Assembly: GCA_945609985.1 (NCBI GenBank)
Contig: CALYZQ010000005.1
Location: 1-50,433, forward strand
DNA length: 50,433 bases
Direction of reading: 5' to 3'
DNA from: an uncultured Lachnospiraceae bacterium
GTDB taxonomy: Bacteria > Bacillota > Clostridia > Lachnospirales > Lachnospiraceae
The notes beneath the pieces are model-generated. The model had not been told where the DNA came from. It saw nothing but the letters and a program-made list of their open reading frames with translations, and did not search any database. Below are positions 8,544-16,845 of the stretch, in pieces. Within the stretch, counting starts at the first letter, position 1; each line of letters opens with the position of its first letter. The position numbers and the translations under genes were made by a program.

Positions 8544-9587
8544 TTATTTAATAAATAATTCCGGATGCTGCATTAAGTCAAGGATTTCATCCTTGTCATT
8601 TCGAAGAAGCGGTCGTGAAAATTTGGTGGGATGAATTATCATAACCTCCCACTTGGAATCATCATTTAATGTAACAGTGCTGCCTATCTGAGCATCTGCA
8701 ATACGTTTCATAATCGGAAGTAAAAGCTCGGTATCAAATTGGTCCATTCTCTTTTCAAAATCAGCAAGAATGTAGAGAGGAGTAAAGGCGCTTCTGTATG
8801 AACGTGGAGACGCCATTGCTACATATGCGTCAATGATAGCCATATAGCGTGCGTACTTATCAATTGTAAGTTCATTGAGCCTGTAAGGATATCCGGTACC
8901 GTCAAGTCGCTCATGGTGCATAATAACAGAATTCTTAACATGTTGATTCATGTTTAAATTCTTCACCATATCGTAGCCGATTTCAGGATGTTTGCGAATG
9001 GTAGCAATCTCCTCATCTGTAAGCTTTCCCTGTTTCCACAATAATTCGTTTGGAAGGAATAATTTGCCAATATCATAATAGAAGCCACATAATACCATGG
9101 TTTTGCGTGCTTCTTCATTCATGCTTAGCCAATCGGCAATAGTACCTGCCAATAGAGCAGAAGTGACGCAGTGGGAATAGGTCATTTCATCTTCATTAGG
9201 AATCATGTTATACAGATAATCCAATAATTCCGCACCGGAATCAATTTTGTCTTTTAAATCAGAATAAATACTTAAAAGAGCATTATCATCAATTTTAACG
9301 CCGGTAGTGAAGAAGTTCTGCATAAAGAACTTATAGCTCTGCATTGCAATATTATATTGATGTTCAAATAATAAAAACTTGTTGTTGTAACGAAGCTTTT
9401 CGTGATGTGTAGTGGCAAAATCTACATTTTCCATTATAGTAACACACATGACGGAATATCTTTTAAGCTTGGATATAATTGTGTCGTCCAATGTAGTATT
9501 AGCTGGAAAAATAACACGATTCTGATGTACAACGTCCTCCCCGAGAACCATGCCCGGTTGCAGTGCCATAATAGCCACAGATTTCAT
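8544..9587 (-). CDS. HD-GYP domain protein with altered HD dyad
   Basis: HD-GYP proteins usually hydrolyse cyclic di-GMP or related dinucleotides through a two- or three-metal site. This 347-residue protein has an N-terminal region of about 110 residues of unknown type (starting MKSVAIMALQPGMVLGEDV), then an HD-GYP domain. The first His139, His200, the His224-His225-Glu226 motif and DGTGYP (229-234) are all there. The central HD dyad, however, reads Tyr171-Asp172 (FYYDIGKL), so one metal ligand is missing. It may be inactive, use fewer metals, or act as a sensor. No transmembrane segment or GGDEF partner is visible. A promoter and AAGGAGG site precede it. Confidence 0.88.
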   Translation of the reverse strand: MKSVAIMALQPGMVLGEDVVHQNRVIFPANTTLDDTIISKLKRYSVMCVTIMENVDFATTHHEKLRYNNKFLLFEHQYNIAMQSYKFFMQNFFTTGVKIDDNALLSIYSDLKDKIDSGAELLDYLYNMIPNEDEMTYSHCVTSALLAGTIADWLSMNEEARKTMVLCGFYYDIGKLFLPNELLWKQGKLTDEEIATIRKHPEIGYDMVKNLNMNQHVKNSVIMHHERLDGTGYPYRLNELTIDKYARYMAIIDAYVAMASPRSYRSAFTPLYILADFEKRMDQFDTELLLPIMKRIADAQIGSTVTLNDDSKWEVMIIHPTKFSRPLLRNDKDEILDLMQHPELFIK

Positions 9588-9617
9588 CCCCCAAACCTCC
9601 TTAGTTGCCCTAATATA

Positions 9618-9645
9618 AGTATAAATTATTATAGATGATTGTCAA
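9618..9645 (-). promoter_or_regulatory. Promoter for the HD-GYP gene
   Basis: On the - strand TTGACA (9645-9640) and TATACT (9623-9618) are 16 bases apart. An AAGGAGG ribosome site (complement of 9596-9602) lies just before the start codon. Confidence 0.7.
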
Positions 9646-9679
9646 TCTATTTTTATATATTAAATTATCCGCTAACAGG

Positions 9680-9707
9680 TTACAAAAGCGTTTTTTTATG
9701 ATATACT
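9680..9707 (+). promoter_or_regulatory. Promoter for the 9.7 kb operon, with a repeated TAACAGGTT
   Basis: TTACAA (9680-9685) and TATACT (9702-9707) are 16 bases apart. The 9-base word TAACAGGTT occurs at 9673-9681, overlapping the -35 box, and again at 9715-9723 downstream of the -10 box. The copies are 42 bases apart, or four helix turns, so a regulator may bind both. Confidence 0.6.
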
Positions 9708-9741
9708 TTCTTAGTAACAGGTTGTCTTTGAGAGGAAGAGC

Positions 9742-10065
9742 ATGGAAAGAAATCTTACTTTTTATACAAATCTTTACACGGGTGAAAGCATCAACCCCAA
9801 GAAATTGGATAAACTAAAAAATAAGTTAATAAAGAAACCTTTATTTGCTAAGGTTTATGTGATTGCCATTGCTTCAAATCCCATTGACCAGCTGGATATA
9901 TTTGAAGCAAAACAGCTCGCCTGGAATTACTATGTAAAACAACCTGTGCATATTGTGGGATTGGCAGGAAATTATGAGGAAGCTGTATCAATCGTACAAC
10001 AAATTGTCGGTGAGTGTATGGAGAGCAGAAATGATTGTTCATTGAAGGAGTATTTATTATGTTAG
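9742..10065 (+). CDS. Hypothetical protein, 107 residues
   Basis: No family is recognised. The protein starts MERNLTFYTNLY, has a GAGGAAGAG ribosome region before the ATG, and looks like a small soluble alpha/beta protein with no membrane segment or signal peptide. A middle strand (AKVYVIAIAS) is followed by a helix-like stretch and a second strand-like stretch (VHIVGLAG). Its last 7 bases overlap the start of the ytfI-like gene, so the two are likely co-translated. It is real rather than a shadow: it has its own promoter, ribosome site and tight coupling downstream. Confidence 0.75.
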   Translation: MERNLTFYTNLYTGESINPKKLDKLKNKLIKKPLFAKVYVIAIASNPIDQLDIFEAKQLAWNYYVKQPVHIVGLAGNYEEAVSIVQQIVGECMESRNDCSLKEYLLC

Positions 10066-10967
10066 CCGTTATTTTAAAAATATTAGGCATAATCGGTATT
10101 GTACTCCTTGTTATACTGGCGGCTTTTGTTTTGCTTTTATTATTAATTTTGTTTTTACCGGTCAAATATCGCATTGCGGCATCCAAAAACAGTGATGCAT
10201 TAAATGCAGATGTTAAGATAAGCTGGCTGTTTGGACTGTTTAGAGCAAAATACAGGTATCCGGAACCGGGTAAGGTGAAGATAAAATTACTTTGTTTTAC
10301 ACTTTTTCCCAAAGAAAAGCAGGGTGAAAAGGAATCCAAAGCAGGAAATAAAACAAAGCCTGATGAAAAGCCTGAAGAAAAGCCGGCGGCAATAGCTGAA
10401 AACAAGAGTACAAATGAAACTTCTTCCGAGGAAGAAACGGTAGAAGCTGTAAATGATGCTACCCAAAATACCAAACAAAGTATTCGTGAAAAGATTTTAG
10501 CAAAATGTGAGAATATCAAGTACACAATCCAAAAGATATGTGGTAAAATAAAATATATTTGGGAGAATATCACTTTTTATAAAGAATTGTTATTTCATGA
10601 AGATACCAAGGCTTTGATAAAACATATCTTTTTGAGACTACACAATATCCTTAAAAAGATAAAACCCAAAAGAGTCAATGCAGATATTCTATTTGGAACC
10701 GGACAGCCGGATACTACGGGTTATGTTTTGGGAGTATATGGTGTGTTGTCAACACAGATTCATAAGCCCAATGTGATTAATCTTACGCCTGATTTTGAAA
10801 ACAAAGTGATTGAAGGCAGAGTTGAGGCATCGGGGCACTTCAGAATATTTACAATACTTAAGAATGCAGTAGTGCTAATTCTTGATAAACGGTTGAAAGA
10901 GTTACTATCAAAGGTTAAGAAACATAAGGCGGCAATGGAAGCGCTAAATGAACAGAAAGGAAAATAA
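10059..10967 (+). CDS. DUF2953 protein (YtfI-like)
   Basis: The 302-residue protein starts at the ATG at 10059 after a GAAGGAG site, overlapping the previous gene. It opens with a strong membrane anchor (about residues 5-35, rich in Ile, Leu and Val). A short globular part with FLPVKYRI follows, then a charged low-complexity linker near 85-140 rich in Lys and Glu, and a C-terminal domain with GTGQPDTTGY, the mark of DUF2953. In Bacillus, ytfI stands next to ytfJ, as here, and both are made in the forespore. That parallel supports the call. The biochemical role is unknown. Confidence 0.8.
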   Translation: MLAVILKILGIIGIVLLVILAAFVLLLLLILFLPVKYRIAASKNSDALNADVKISWLFGLFRAKYRYPEPGKVKIKLLCFTLFPKEKQGEKESKAGNKTKPDEKPEEKPAAIAENKSTNETSSEEETVEAVNDATQNTKQSIREKILAKCENIKYTIQKICGKIKYIWENITFYKELLFHEDTKALIKHIFLRLHNILKKIKPKRVNADILFGTGQPDTTGYVLGVYGVLSTQIHKPNVINLTPDFENKVIEGRVEASGHFRIFTILKNAVVLILDKRLKELLSKVKKHKAAMEALNEQKGK

Positions 10968-10968
10968 T

Positions 10969-11385
10969 ATGGCAGATAAAGAGAATCAGTTTCAGGGTGT
11001 TGTAGAATCATTGTTAAAAGGTATGGATACGGTATTGTCAACCAAAACCGTAGTTGGTGAGGCAACTCAGATTGGTGATACCATTATTTTGCCTTTGGTA
11101 GATGTCAGTTTCGGTGTGGGCGCAGGTGCAGGAAATAACACACAAAAAGGATCGGGCTCCGGTGCAGGAGGTATGGGTGGCAAAATGACTCCCAGTGCAG
11201 TGCTTGTAATCAAGGACGGTAATACAAAGCTTGTCAATATCAAGAACCAGAATACAACCAATAAGATTCTTGATATGATTCCTGATTTGATTGATAAATT
11301 TGCAAGTAAGTCAAATAATGGAAAATCAGAAGACCTTTCCGATACGGAAGTAGTGGAAATTGCATTTCCTGAGGAAGAAGTTTAA
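10969..11385 (+). CDS. ytfJ: GerW/YtfJ family sporulation-associated protein
   Basis: This 138-residue protein has the YtfJ/GerW pattern: an N-terminal helix (VVESLLKGMDTVLSTKTVVGEA), a conserved strand (TIILPLVDVSFGVGAGAG), a glycine-rich loop (GSGSGAGGMGG), then PSAVLVIKDG and a C-terminal helix (ILDMIPDLIDK). GerW in Bacillus is needed for normal spore germination, and the family is also common in Clostridia. The start at 10969 follows the ytfI stop by one base, with AAAGGA upstream. The two genes form a unit, which hints at a spore-forming ancestry but does not prove that this organism makes spores. Confidence 0.88.
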   Translation: MADKENQFQGVVESLLKGMDTVLSTKTVVGEATQIGDTIILPLVDVSFGVGAGAGNNTQKGSGSGAGGMGGKMTPSAVLVIKDGNTKLVNIKNQNTTNKILDMIPDLIDKFASKSNNGKSEDLSDTEVVEIAFPEEEV

Positions 11386-11450
11386 GCTACGTACTAAACA
11401 CGCCTGATTTGCATATAATAGAGTGAGATAATATCTGACCGGTATGATGA

Positions 11451-11591
11451 ATGAAGAAAATCATCGGATTAATCGCATTTTTTATTGCCATCGGCATGCT
11501 GCTCATGCTGATTACACGAAACAGACTCGTCGGCCTTTTTATCATCGCTCTGTTATTGTTTATTGGATATAATTGCTTCTGTGATGACTGA
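11451..11591 (+). CDS. Small membrane protein, 46 residues
   Basis: A short frame from ATG 11451 to TGA 11589-11591 encodes a basic start (MKK), a hydrophobic stretch near residues 4-21, a short polar turn with Arg and Asn (TRNRL) and a second hydrophobic stretch near 26-41, ending CFCDD. That is the shape of a two-helix hairpin or a single long membrane peptide. Its stop overlaps the start of the J-domain-like gene by eight bases, a coupling that supports it being real. No strong ribosome site is seen. The function is unknown. Confidence 0.6.
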   Translation: MKKIIGLIAFFIAIGMLLMLITRNRLVGLFIIALLLFIGYNCFCDD

Positions 11592-12135
11592 GAGGTTTTC
11601 AGAAACTATGATTGATTGGGAAGAGATACTTCGAACGGAAAGTGTTGAAGAACTTAAGAAGGTAAAACGGTGGCTCTTTCAGGAAAATATGCGTATTGAA
11701 AATGAGAGAAAAGATTTGGAGCAGGCGCAGGAAAAGTTTTTGAAGGAAAGGGTCAAATTCCGTGATGAAATGGATACACTTAACAGGTGTACTGTTTTGG
11801 AGCGGAAACGTTTAAAGGAGGAGAATCTCTTTTTTGACAAAAAAATGGCTATTCTTCAAGCAGGGTTTCAACAGTTAGAGGCTGACAGGAAAGCATTTGA
11901 ACGTCAAAAACAAAGTTATATCCATGAAGAAAGATTCCGGCAGGAGAGCGTAAACAGTAGTGTTGGCGGAGATATTGTGGATGTATTGTTCCGTAGTGTT
12001 AATAATCCTCTTGCATTAAGGAAACGTTACAGAGATCTTGTTAAGATTTATCATCCGGACAACCTCTTTGGAGATGAGGAGCTGGCACAGATGATAAATA
12101 AAGAATTTTTACGAAGAAAAAAAGAAGAGTGGTAA
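11584..12135 (+). CDS. Coiled-coil protein with C-terminal J-domain-like segment
   Basis: The 183-residue protein begins with about 120 residues of charged coiled coil (many Glu, Lys, Arg and Gln heptads). Its C-terminal end reads LRKRYRDLVKIYHPDN, with the His157-Pro158-Asp159 motif that lets J-domains stimulate Hsp70 (DnaK) ATPase. The J-like segment lies at the C-terminus, unlike in DnaJ, and seems short. The start at 11584 overlaps the preceding small gene; an ATG at 11608 preceded by GAGAGG is an alternative. A role in recruiting DnaK to a coiled-coil partner is inferred. No zinc finger or substrate-binding domain of DnaJ is present. Confidence 0.7.
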   Translation: MTERFSETMIDWEEILRTESVEELKKVKRWLFQENMRIENERKDLEQAQEKFLKERVKFRDEMDTLNRCTVLERKRLKEENLFFDKKMAILQAGFQQLEADRKAFERQKQSYIHEERFRQESVNSSVGGDIVDVLFRSVNNPLALRKRYRDLVKIYHPDNLFGDEELAQMINKEFLRRKKEEW

Positions 12136-12138
12136 TAA

Positions 12139-12167
12139 AAAACGAGCAGGTTATTCCCGCTCGTTTT
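12139..12167. terminator. Bidirectional terminator between J-domain-like gene and rpmB
   Basis: AAAACGAGC (12139-12147) pairs with GCTCGTTTT (12159-12167). Read on the - strand a T-rich run follows, making a strong terminator for rpmB; read on the + strand it ends in TTTTAATT. Confidence 0.85.
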
Positions 12168-12173
12168 AATTAC

Positions 12174-12359
12174 TTATGCTCTTTCTACTTTACCGGATTT
12201 TAAGCAGCTGGTGCAAACATGTAATCTCTTTGCGCCACCGTTCACCTTACACTTAACGTTCTTTACGTTAGAATTCCAAATAGCGTTGGTCTTTCTATTA
12301 GAATGGCTTACATTATTACCAAAATGAACGCCTTTTCCACAAACATCACATTTAGCCAT
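12174..12359 (-). CDS. rpmB: 50S ribosomal protein L28
   Basis: The 61-residue protein is L28, a component of the large ribosomal subunit. It begins MAKCDVCGKGVHFGNNVSHS and ends CTSCLKSGKVERA. Both CxxC pairs (CDVC near 4-7 and CTSC near 50-53) are intact, so this is the zinc-binding (C+) form. The gene runs opposite to its neighbours, with a divergent Asp23-type gene upstream, the same arrangement as rpmB-yloU in Bacillus. A GAGGAGG ribosome site and a plausible promoter precede it. Confidence 0.97.
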   Translation of the reverse strand: MAKCDVCGKGVHFGNNVSHSNRKTNAIWNSNVKNVKCKVNGGAKRLHVCTSCLKSGKVERA

Positions 12360-12385
12360 TTTGACACCTCCTCAACCTTTGCGTT

Positions 12386-12413
12386 ATATTACGCTTAATT
12401 ATTTGGTTTACAA
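12386..12413 (-). promoter_or_regulatory. Promoter for rpmB
   Basis: On the - strand TTGTAA (12413-12408) and TAATAT (12391-12386) are 16 bases apart, about 27 bases before the rpmB start. The match to consensus is moderate. Confidence 0.5.
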
Positions 12414-12620
12414 TTTTCATATGTTATAAACTCACAACATTGATATATTAACAGAAAACAAAAATAAAAGCAAGGGAAAAATTTCTTTTTTACTATTTTT
12501 TTCATTTTCATGTTTCCTTTTTGAAGAAAAACTGTTATGATATAGAGTATCTAGGAAAATATCGTGACTTATTTTGGGGAAACTTATTAATATCCCTATA
12601 TAGGCACAGAAAGGTTTGGT

Positions 12621-12986
12621 ATGAATATGAAAGGTTCTTCTATGAATACTCACATGGGCAACATAGTTATAAATAATGAGGTAATTGCTCAATATGCTGG
12701 AAGTGTGGCAGTAGAATGCTTCGGTATTGTCGGCATGGCAGGAATTAATGTAAAGGATGGTCTTGTTAGACTCCTTAAGATGGACAGCATGACAAGAGGT
12801 ATTAATGTTTCTGTAAAAAATAATAAATTAACTCTTGATTTTCATGTCATTGTAGCGTATGGTGTAAGCATTAGTGCGGTTGCTGATAATCTGATCAGCA
12901 ATGAAAAATACAAGGTGGAAGAGTTCACCGGTATTAATATTGAGAAAATCAACATTTTTATTGATGGCGTTAGAGTGATTGATTAA
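12621..12986 (+). CDS. Asp23/Gls24 family envelope stress protein (YloU-like)
   Basis: The 121-residue protein has the Asp23 family layout: GNIVINNEVIAQYAGSVAVE at the N-terminus, FGIVGMAG, a middle strand (GINVSVKNNKLTLDFHVIVAYG) and a C-terminal VNI-like strand (INIFIDGVRVID). Family members coat the inner membrane face or act in envelope stress; the exact role here is unknown. It starts at 12621 with AGAAAGG before the ATG, and the next gene begins 12 bases after its stop. The yloU-yloV order is widely conserved in Firmicutes, so the two products probably work in related processes. Confidence 0.9.
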   Translation: MNMKGSSMNTHMGNIVINNEVIAQYAGSVAVECFGIVGMAGINVKDGLVRLLKMDSMTRGINVSVKNNKLTLDFHVIVAYGVSISAVADNLISNEKYKVEEFTGINIEKINIFIDGVRVID

Positions 12987-12998
12987 GGAGGAAGTATT

Positions 12999-14684
12999 GT
13001 GAATATGCAATATATCGATGCTAAGATGCTTGCAAAGATGTTCTTAGCCGGTGCTCAAAATTTGGAAGCCAAAAAGGAATGGATAAATGAACTTAATGTA
13101 TTCCCTGTTCCTGACGGTGATACCGGTACCAATATGACCATGACTATTATGTCTGCAGCCCGCGAGGTTTCTGCTTTGGGTGATTCTGATATGGAGTCTA
13201 TCTGTAAGGCTATATCCAGCGGTTCTTTGCGTGGCGCAAGAGGTAACTCCGGTGTTATTTTGTCCCAGCTGTTTAGAGGGTTTACCAAGGTGGTAAAAGA
13301 GCATGATTCATTAGATGTTGTTTTACTTGCTGAAGCTTGTGAAAAAGCAGTGGAAACCGCTTATAAAGCAGTTATGAAGCCAAAGGAAGGTACCATTTTA
13401 ACTGTGGCAAAGGGTGCTGCAGAGAAGGCAAGAGAGCTTGCGGATAATGGTCTTATTGATATGGAAGAATTTATCTCCCAGGTAATTGCTCACGCTGAGT
13501 ATGTGCTTAGTCAGACTCCTGAGATGCTTCCTGTGTTAAAGCAGGCAGGTGTTGTGGATTCCGGCGGACAGGGTCTCGTAGAAGTGTTAAAGGGTGCAGT
13601 TGATGCTTTCCTCGGCAAAGAAATTGATTTCACTGCAGTTGCAACATCAAAGTCCGCAGGAAGCGTTGCTATGAGTCCTTCTTTGGAGGCACAGGCAGAA
13701 GCTGATATTAAGTTTGGCTATTGTACAGAGTTTATTATTTTATTAAATAAGACATTCAATATCAAGATGGAGATGGATTTTAAAGAGTATCTTGAATCCA
13801 TCGGTGATTCTATTGTATGTGTTGCCGACGATGATGTGGTAAAGGTGCATGTACATACCAATGATCCCGGACTTGCAATCCAGAGAGCATTGAAGTATGG
13901 TGCACTTTCCAACATGAAGATTGATAACATGCGTCTTGAGCATCAGGAGAAGCTGTTTAAAATGTCTGAAAAGGAAGCAGCGGCTGCTGAAGCACCTGCA
14001 GCTCCAGCAGTAGAAGAGCCTCCTAAACCCGTAGGATTCATTGCGGTTTCCGTTGGTGAAGGTATCAATGAAATCTTTACAAGCCTTGGTGTAGATTATA
14101 TCATCGAAGGCGGTCAGACCATGAACCCTAGTACTGCAGACATTTTGGATGCTGTTGACAAGGTAAATGCGGAGACCATATTTATCCTTCCTAATAACAA
14201 AAATATCATTTTGGCAGCAAATCAGGCATCTGAGCTTATGACGGATAAGAATCTTTTGGTAATTCCTACCAAGACCATACCGCAGGGTATTACGGCAGTC
14301 ATTAATTATGTGCCTGAGATGTCAGTTGATGATAATGAAGCTGCAATGCTTGCTGAAATCGGTAATGTAAAGACCGGTCAGGTTACGTATGCAGTGCGAG
14401 ATACCATGATTGATGACAAAGAAATCAAGAAAGATGATTTCATGGGAATTGGTGATTCCGGAATTCTTTCTGTTGGTACGGATGTTATAACCGTCACCGA
14501 GCAGATGGTTGATGCCATGGTCGATGATAATACCGAATTAATCAGCGTTTATTACGGAAGTGATGTGAGTGCAGATGATGCAGAAGCACTTCAGGCCGGT
14601 TTGGAAGCAACCTATCCTGATTGCGATATTGAACTTCAGTACGGCGGACAGCCAATTTACTATTATGTGATTTCTATTGAATAA
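12999..14684 (+). CDS. fakA: DAK2 domain fatty acid kinase-like protein (FakA/YloV)
   Basis: FakA phosphorylates fatty acids bound to a FakB (DegV family) partner, feeding exogenous fatty acids into phospholipid synthesis. The 561-residue protein has the DAK2 nucleotide-binding domain first, with PDGDTGTNM at 38-46 (metal and ATP binding) and GSLRGARGNSGVILSQ near 75-90. A middle domain follows, then an Ala/Pro-rich linker around 325-343, then a C-terminal DegV-like FakA domain. GTG at 12999 is chosen as start because AAGGAGG ends seven bases before it. A DegV gene that could supply FakB lies 2 kb downstream, past recG. Confidence 0.88.
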   Translation: MNMQYIDAKMLAKMFLAGAQNLEAKKEWINELNVFPVPDGDTGTNMTMTIMSAAREVSALGDSDMESICKAISSGSLRGARGNSGVILSQLFRGFTKVVKEHDSLDVVLLAEACEKAVETAYKAVMKPKEGTILTVAKGAAEKARELADNGLIDMEEFISQVIAHAEYVLSQTPEMLPVLKQAGVVDSGGQGLVEVLKGAVDAFLGKEIDFTAVATSKSAGSVAMSPSLEAQAEADIKFGYCTEFIILLNKTFNIKMEMDFKEYLESIGDSIVCVADDDVVKVHVHTNDPGLAIQRALKYGALSNMKIDNMRLEHQEKLFKMSEKEAAAAEAPAAPAVEEPPKPVGFIAVSVGEGINEIFTSLGVDYIIEGGQTMNPSTADILDAVDKVNAETIFILPNNKNIILAANQASELMTDKNLLVIPTKTIPQGITAVINYVPEMSVDDNEAAMLAEIGNVKTGQVTYAVRDTMIDDKEIKKDDFMGIGDSGILSVGTDVITVTEQMVDAMVDDNTELISVYYGSDVSADDAEALQAGLEATYPDCDIELQYGGQPIYYYVISIE

Positions 14685-14691
14685 GTTTTTG

Positions 14692-14719
14692 AGAAGGAGG
14701 CAGTTTGTCTCCTTCTTTT
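14692..14719 (+). terminator. Terminator-like hairpin between fakA and recG
   Basis: AGAAGGAG (14692-14699) pairs with CTCCTTCT (14709-14716) around a nine-base loop, followed by TTT. It may reduce transcription into recG, whose start is only 20 bases further on. Confidence 0.65.
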
Positions 14720-14736
14720 GCTAATGGGAGATTATT

Positions 14737-16794
14737 ATGATTCATAATACACCAATTACAGATTTAAAAGGCATAGGGGATAAGACGGCCGGTTATTTTA
14801 ACAAATTAAATATTACTTATGTGAAAGATTTGTTATATCATTTTCCAAGAGATTATGAAACCTTTGAGGAGCCGATAAATATAAAAGATACAGTTCCCGG
14901 TGAAATCTGTGCGGTTTATGCTTCTGTAACAGGGATACCGAACCTGAAAAAAGTCCGAAACCTTACAATTTTGAATGTACTGATAAAGGATTCCACGGGA
15001 GGAATGCAGCTTACCTTTTTTAATATGCCATATCTGAAAAAAGTATTAAAGCCGGGGGGATATTATGTATTTCGAGGGATGATTCAAACCAGAGGCGTTG
15101 CCAAAATTATGGAGCAGCCTAAGCTGTATTCAATGGAGGACTATCGGAAACAGACGAATATGCTTCAACCCAGATATTCACTTACTAAAGGTTTGTCAAA
15201 TCAATCCATTCAAAAGGCGGTAAAACAGGCTCTTACATTTTATACCTTTGAGCAGGAGTATTATCCTTCAACAATTATCGACGAATATAATTTGATATCA
15301 GGGAAAGAAGCCTTATGCTCCATTCATTTTCCGATTGACAAAGAGGAATTGCTAAAGGCAAGAAAACGTATTGTTTTTGATGAGTTCTTTTCATTTCTTC
15401 TGATGTTACGCAAGAATAAAGAACTAAGTGCCAAACTTGAAAATAAATTTCAAATGTTTGAAACAGCCGATACCGTGCGCTTTTTGGAGCAGTTACCATT
15501 TAACCTGACTAAGGGACAAAAACATGTATGGCAGGAAATACGGAATGATTTGGCAAGTTCTTATTGCATGAACCGTCTGATTCAGGGTGATGTGGGTAGC
15601 GGTAAGACCATCGTTGCCCTTCTGGCGCTGCTTATGTGTGTGGCAAACGGTCATCAGGGTGCAATGATGGCTCCGACTGAGGTATTGGCAAAGCAGCATT
15701 TTGAAAGTGTTAAAACCTACACTAAGCAATACGGACTGGCATTTAAACCAATACTTTTAGTGGGTTCCATGTCGGCAAAAGAGAAAAAAGAAGCGTATGA
15801 CATGATTGCTTTGGGCGAAGTGAATTTAGTGATAGGTACGCATGCATTAATTCAGGATAAAGTAAATTATAAAGATTTGGGGCTTGTTGTAACGGATGAG
15901 CAGCATCGTTTCGGAGTGATGCAACGTGAAAACCTGGTAAAAAAAGGAAGTAATCCTCATGTTTTGGTAATGAGTGCCACACCAATACCCAGAACACTTG
16001 CAATAATCTTGTATGGTGACTTAAATATATCAGTCATTGATGAACTTCCCGCAGACAGATTACCCATCAAAAATTGTGTGGTAAATACATCCTTTCGACC
16101 AAAGGCATATGAATTTATTGCTAAAGAGGTTGCGCAGGGCAGACAGGCATATGTCATTTGTCCTATGGTGGAAGATGGCGAACTTGAGGATGCAGAGAAT
16201 GTTATAGAATACGCCGGTAAGCTACAGGCTGTGTTACCGGAGCAAATCAGGGTTTCCTATCTTCACGGAAAAATGCGTCCGGCTGATAAAAACAGAATTA
16301 TGGAAGATTTTTCAGCAGGAAATATTGATGTATTGGTTTCCACAACAGTTATTGAAGTAGGTATCAATGTTCCGAATGCGACCGTTATGATGGTAGAAAA
16401 TGCAGAACGCTTCGGTCTTGCCCAGCTTCACCAGTTGAGGGGAAGAGTTGGCCGTGGTGAGCACCAGAGTTATTGTATTTTTGTCAGCACCAATGAAAAG
16501 AAAGAAACAATGGAAAGACTTGATATCTTGAATAAATCAAATGATGGTTTCTTTATTGCATCAGAAGATTTAAAACTCCGAGGACCGGGTGAATTATTCG
16601 GCGTAAGACAAAGCGGTGAACTAGCTTTTGAAATCGGTGATATTTATGCTGATGCAGACATTTTAAAGGCTGCTAATGATGCAGTTGATGATTTACTCGA
16701 GAGAGACAGACAATTACTGTTACCGGAAAATCAACCCTTAAAAAGGCATTTTATGGAGATGGATAGGAACGCTATTGACTTTAGAACCATCTGA
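14737..16794 (+). CDS. recG: ATP-dependent DNA helicase RecG
   Basis: RecG is a branch-migrating superfamily 2 helicase that remodels stalled forks and junctions. The 685-residue length is normal. An N-terminal wedge (OB-fold) domain starts TPITDLKGIGDKTAGYF. The helicase motifs follow: QGDVGSGKT (Walker A, about residues 283-291), a DEQH box near 387-390, the SATPIPRTLA motif III, LHGKMRP, TTVIEVGINVPNATVM and the QLRGRVGRG motif VI. The C-terminal TRG-like region (DLKLRGPGELFGVRQSG) is also present. The order rpmB, yloU, yloV, recG matches Bacillus. With RuvAB and RecU in the same window, the main fork and junction repair helpers lie close together. Confidence 0.97.
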   Translation: MIHNTPITDLKGIGDKTAGYFNKLNITYVKDLLYHFPRDYETFEEPINIKDTVPGEICAVYASVTGIPNLKKVRNLTILNVLIKDSTGGMQLTFFNMPYLKKVLKPGGYYVFRGMIQTRGVAKIMEQPKLYSMEDYRKQTNMLQPRYSLTKGLSNQSIQKAVKQALTFYTFEQEYYPSTIIDEYNLISGKEALCSIHFPIDKEELLKARKRIVFDEFFSFLLMLRKNKELSAKLENKFQMFETADTVRFLEQLPFNLTKGQKHVWQEIRNDLASSYCMNRLIQGDVGSGKTIVALLALLMCVANGHQGAMMAPTEVLAKQHFESVKTYTKQYGLAFKPILLVGSMSAKEKKEAYDMIALGEVNLVIGTHALIQDKVNYKDLGLVVTDEQHRFGVMQRENLVKKGSNPHVLVMSATPIPRTLAIILYGDLNISVIDELPADRLPIKNCVVNTSFRPKAYEFIAKEVAQGRQAYVICPMVEDGELEDAENVIEYAGKLQAVLPEQIRVSYLHGKMRPADKNRIMEDFSAGNIDVLVSTTVIEVGINVPNATVMMVENAERFGLAQLHQLRGRVGRGEHQSYCIFVSTNEKKETMERLDILNKSNDGFFIASEDLKLRGPGELFGVRQSGELAFEIGDIYADADILKAANDAVDDLLERDRQLLLPENQPLKRHFMEMDRNAIDFRTI

Positions 16795-16845
16795 CAGTAA
16801 AATAGTAGACAGACAAGATAAAAATAGAAAGGTTTAGGAGATAAG

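Noticed and set aside
9848-10573. A 241-codon open frame on the - strand across the small unknown gene and the ytfI-like gene
   Set aside because: The + strand genes have ribosome sites, a promoter, tight coupling and a family match (DUF2953). The antisense frame has no recognisable motif.
12595-12604. CCTATATAGG palindrome just before the Asp23-type gene
   Set aside because: A 10-base AT-rich palindrome is expected by chance in this base composition; it sits next to the ribosome site with no other support.
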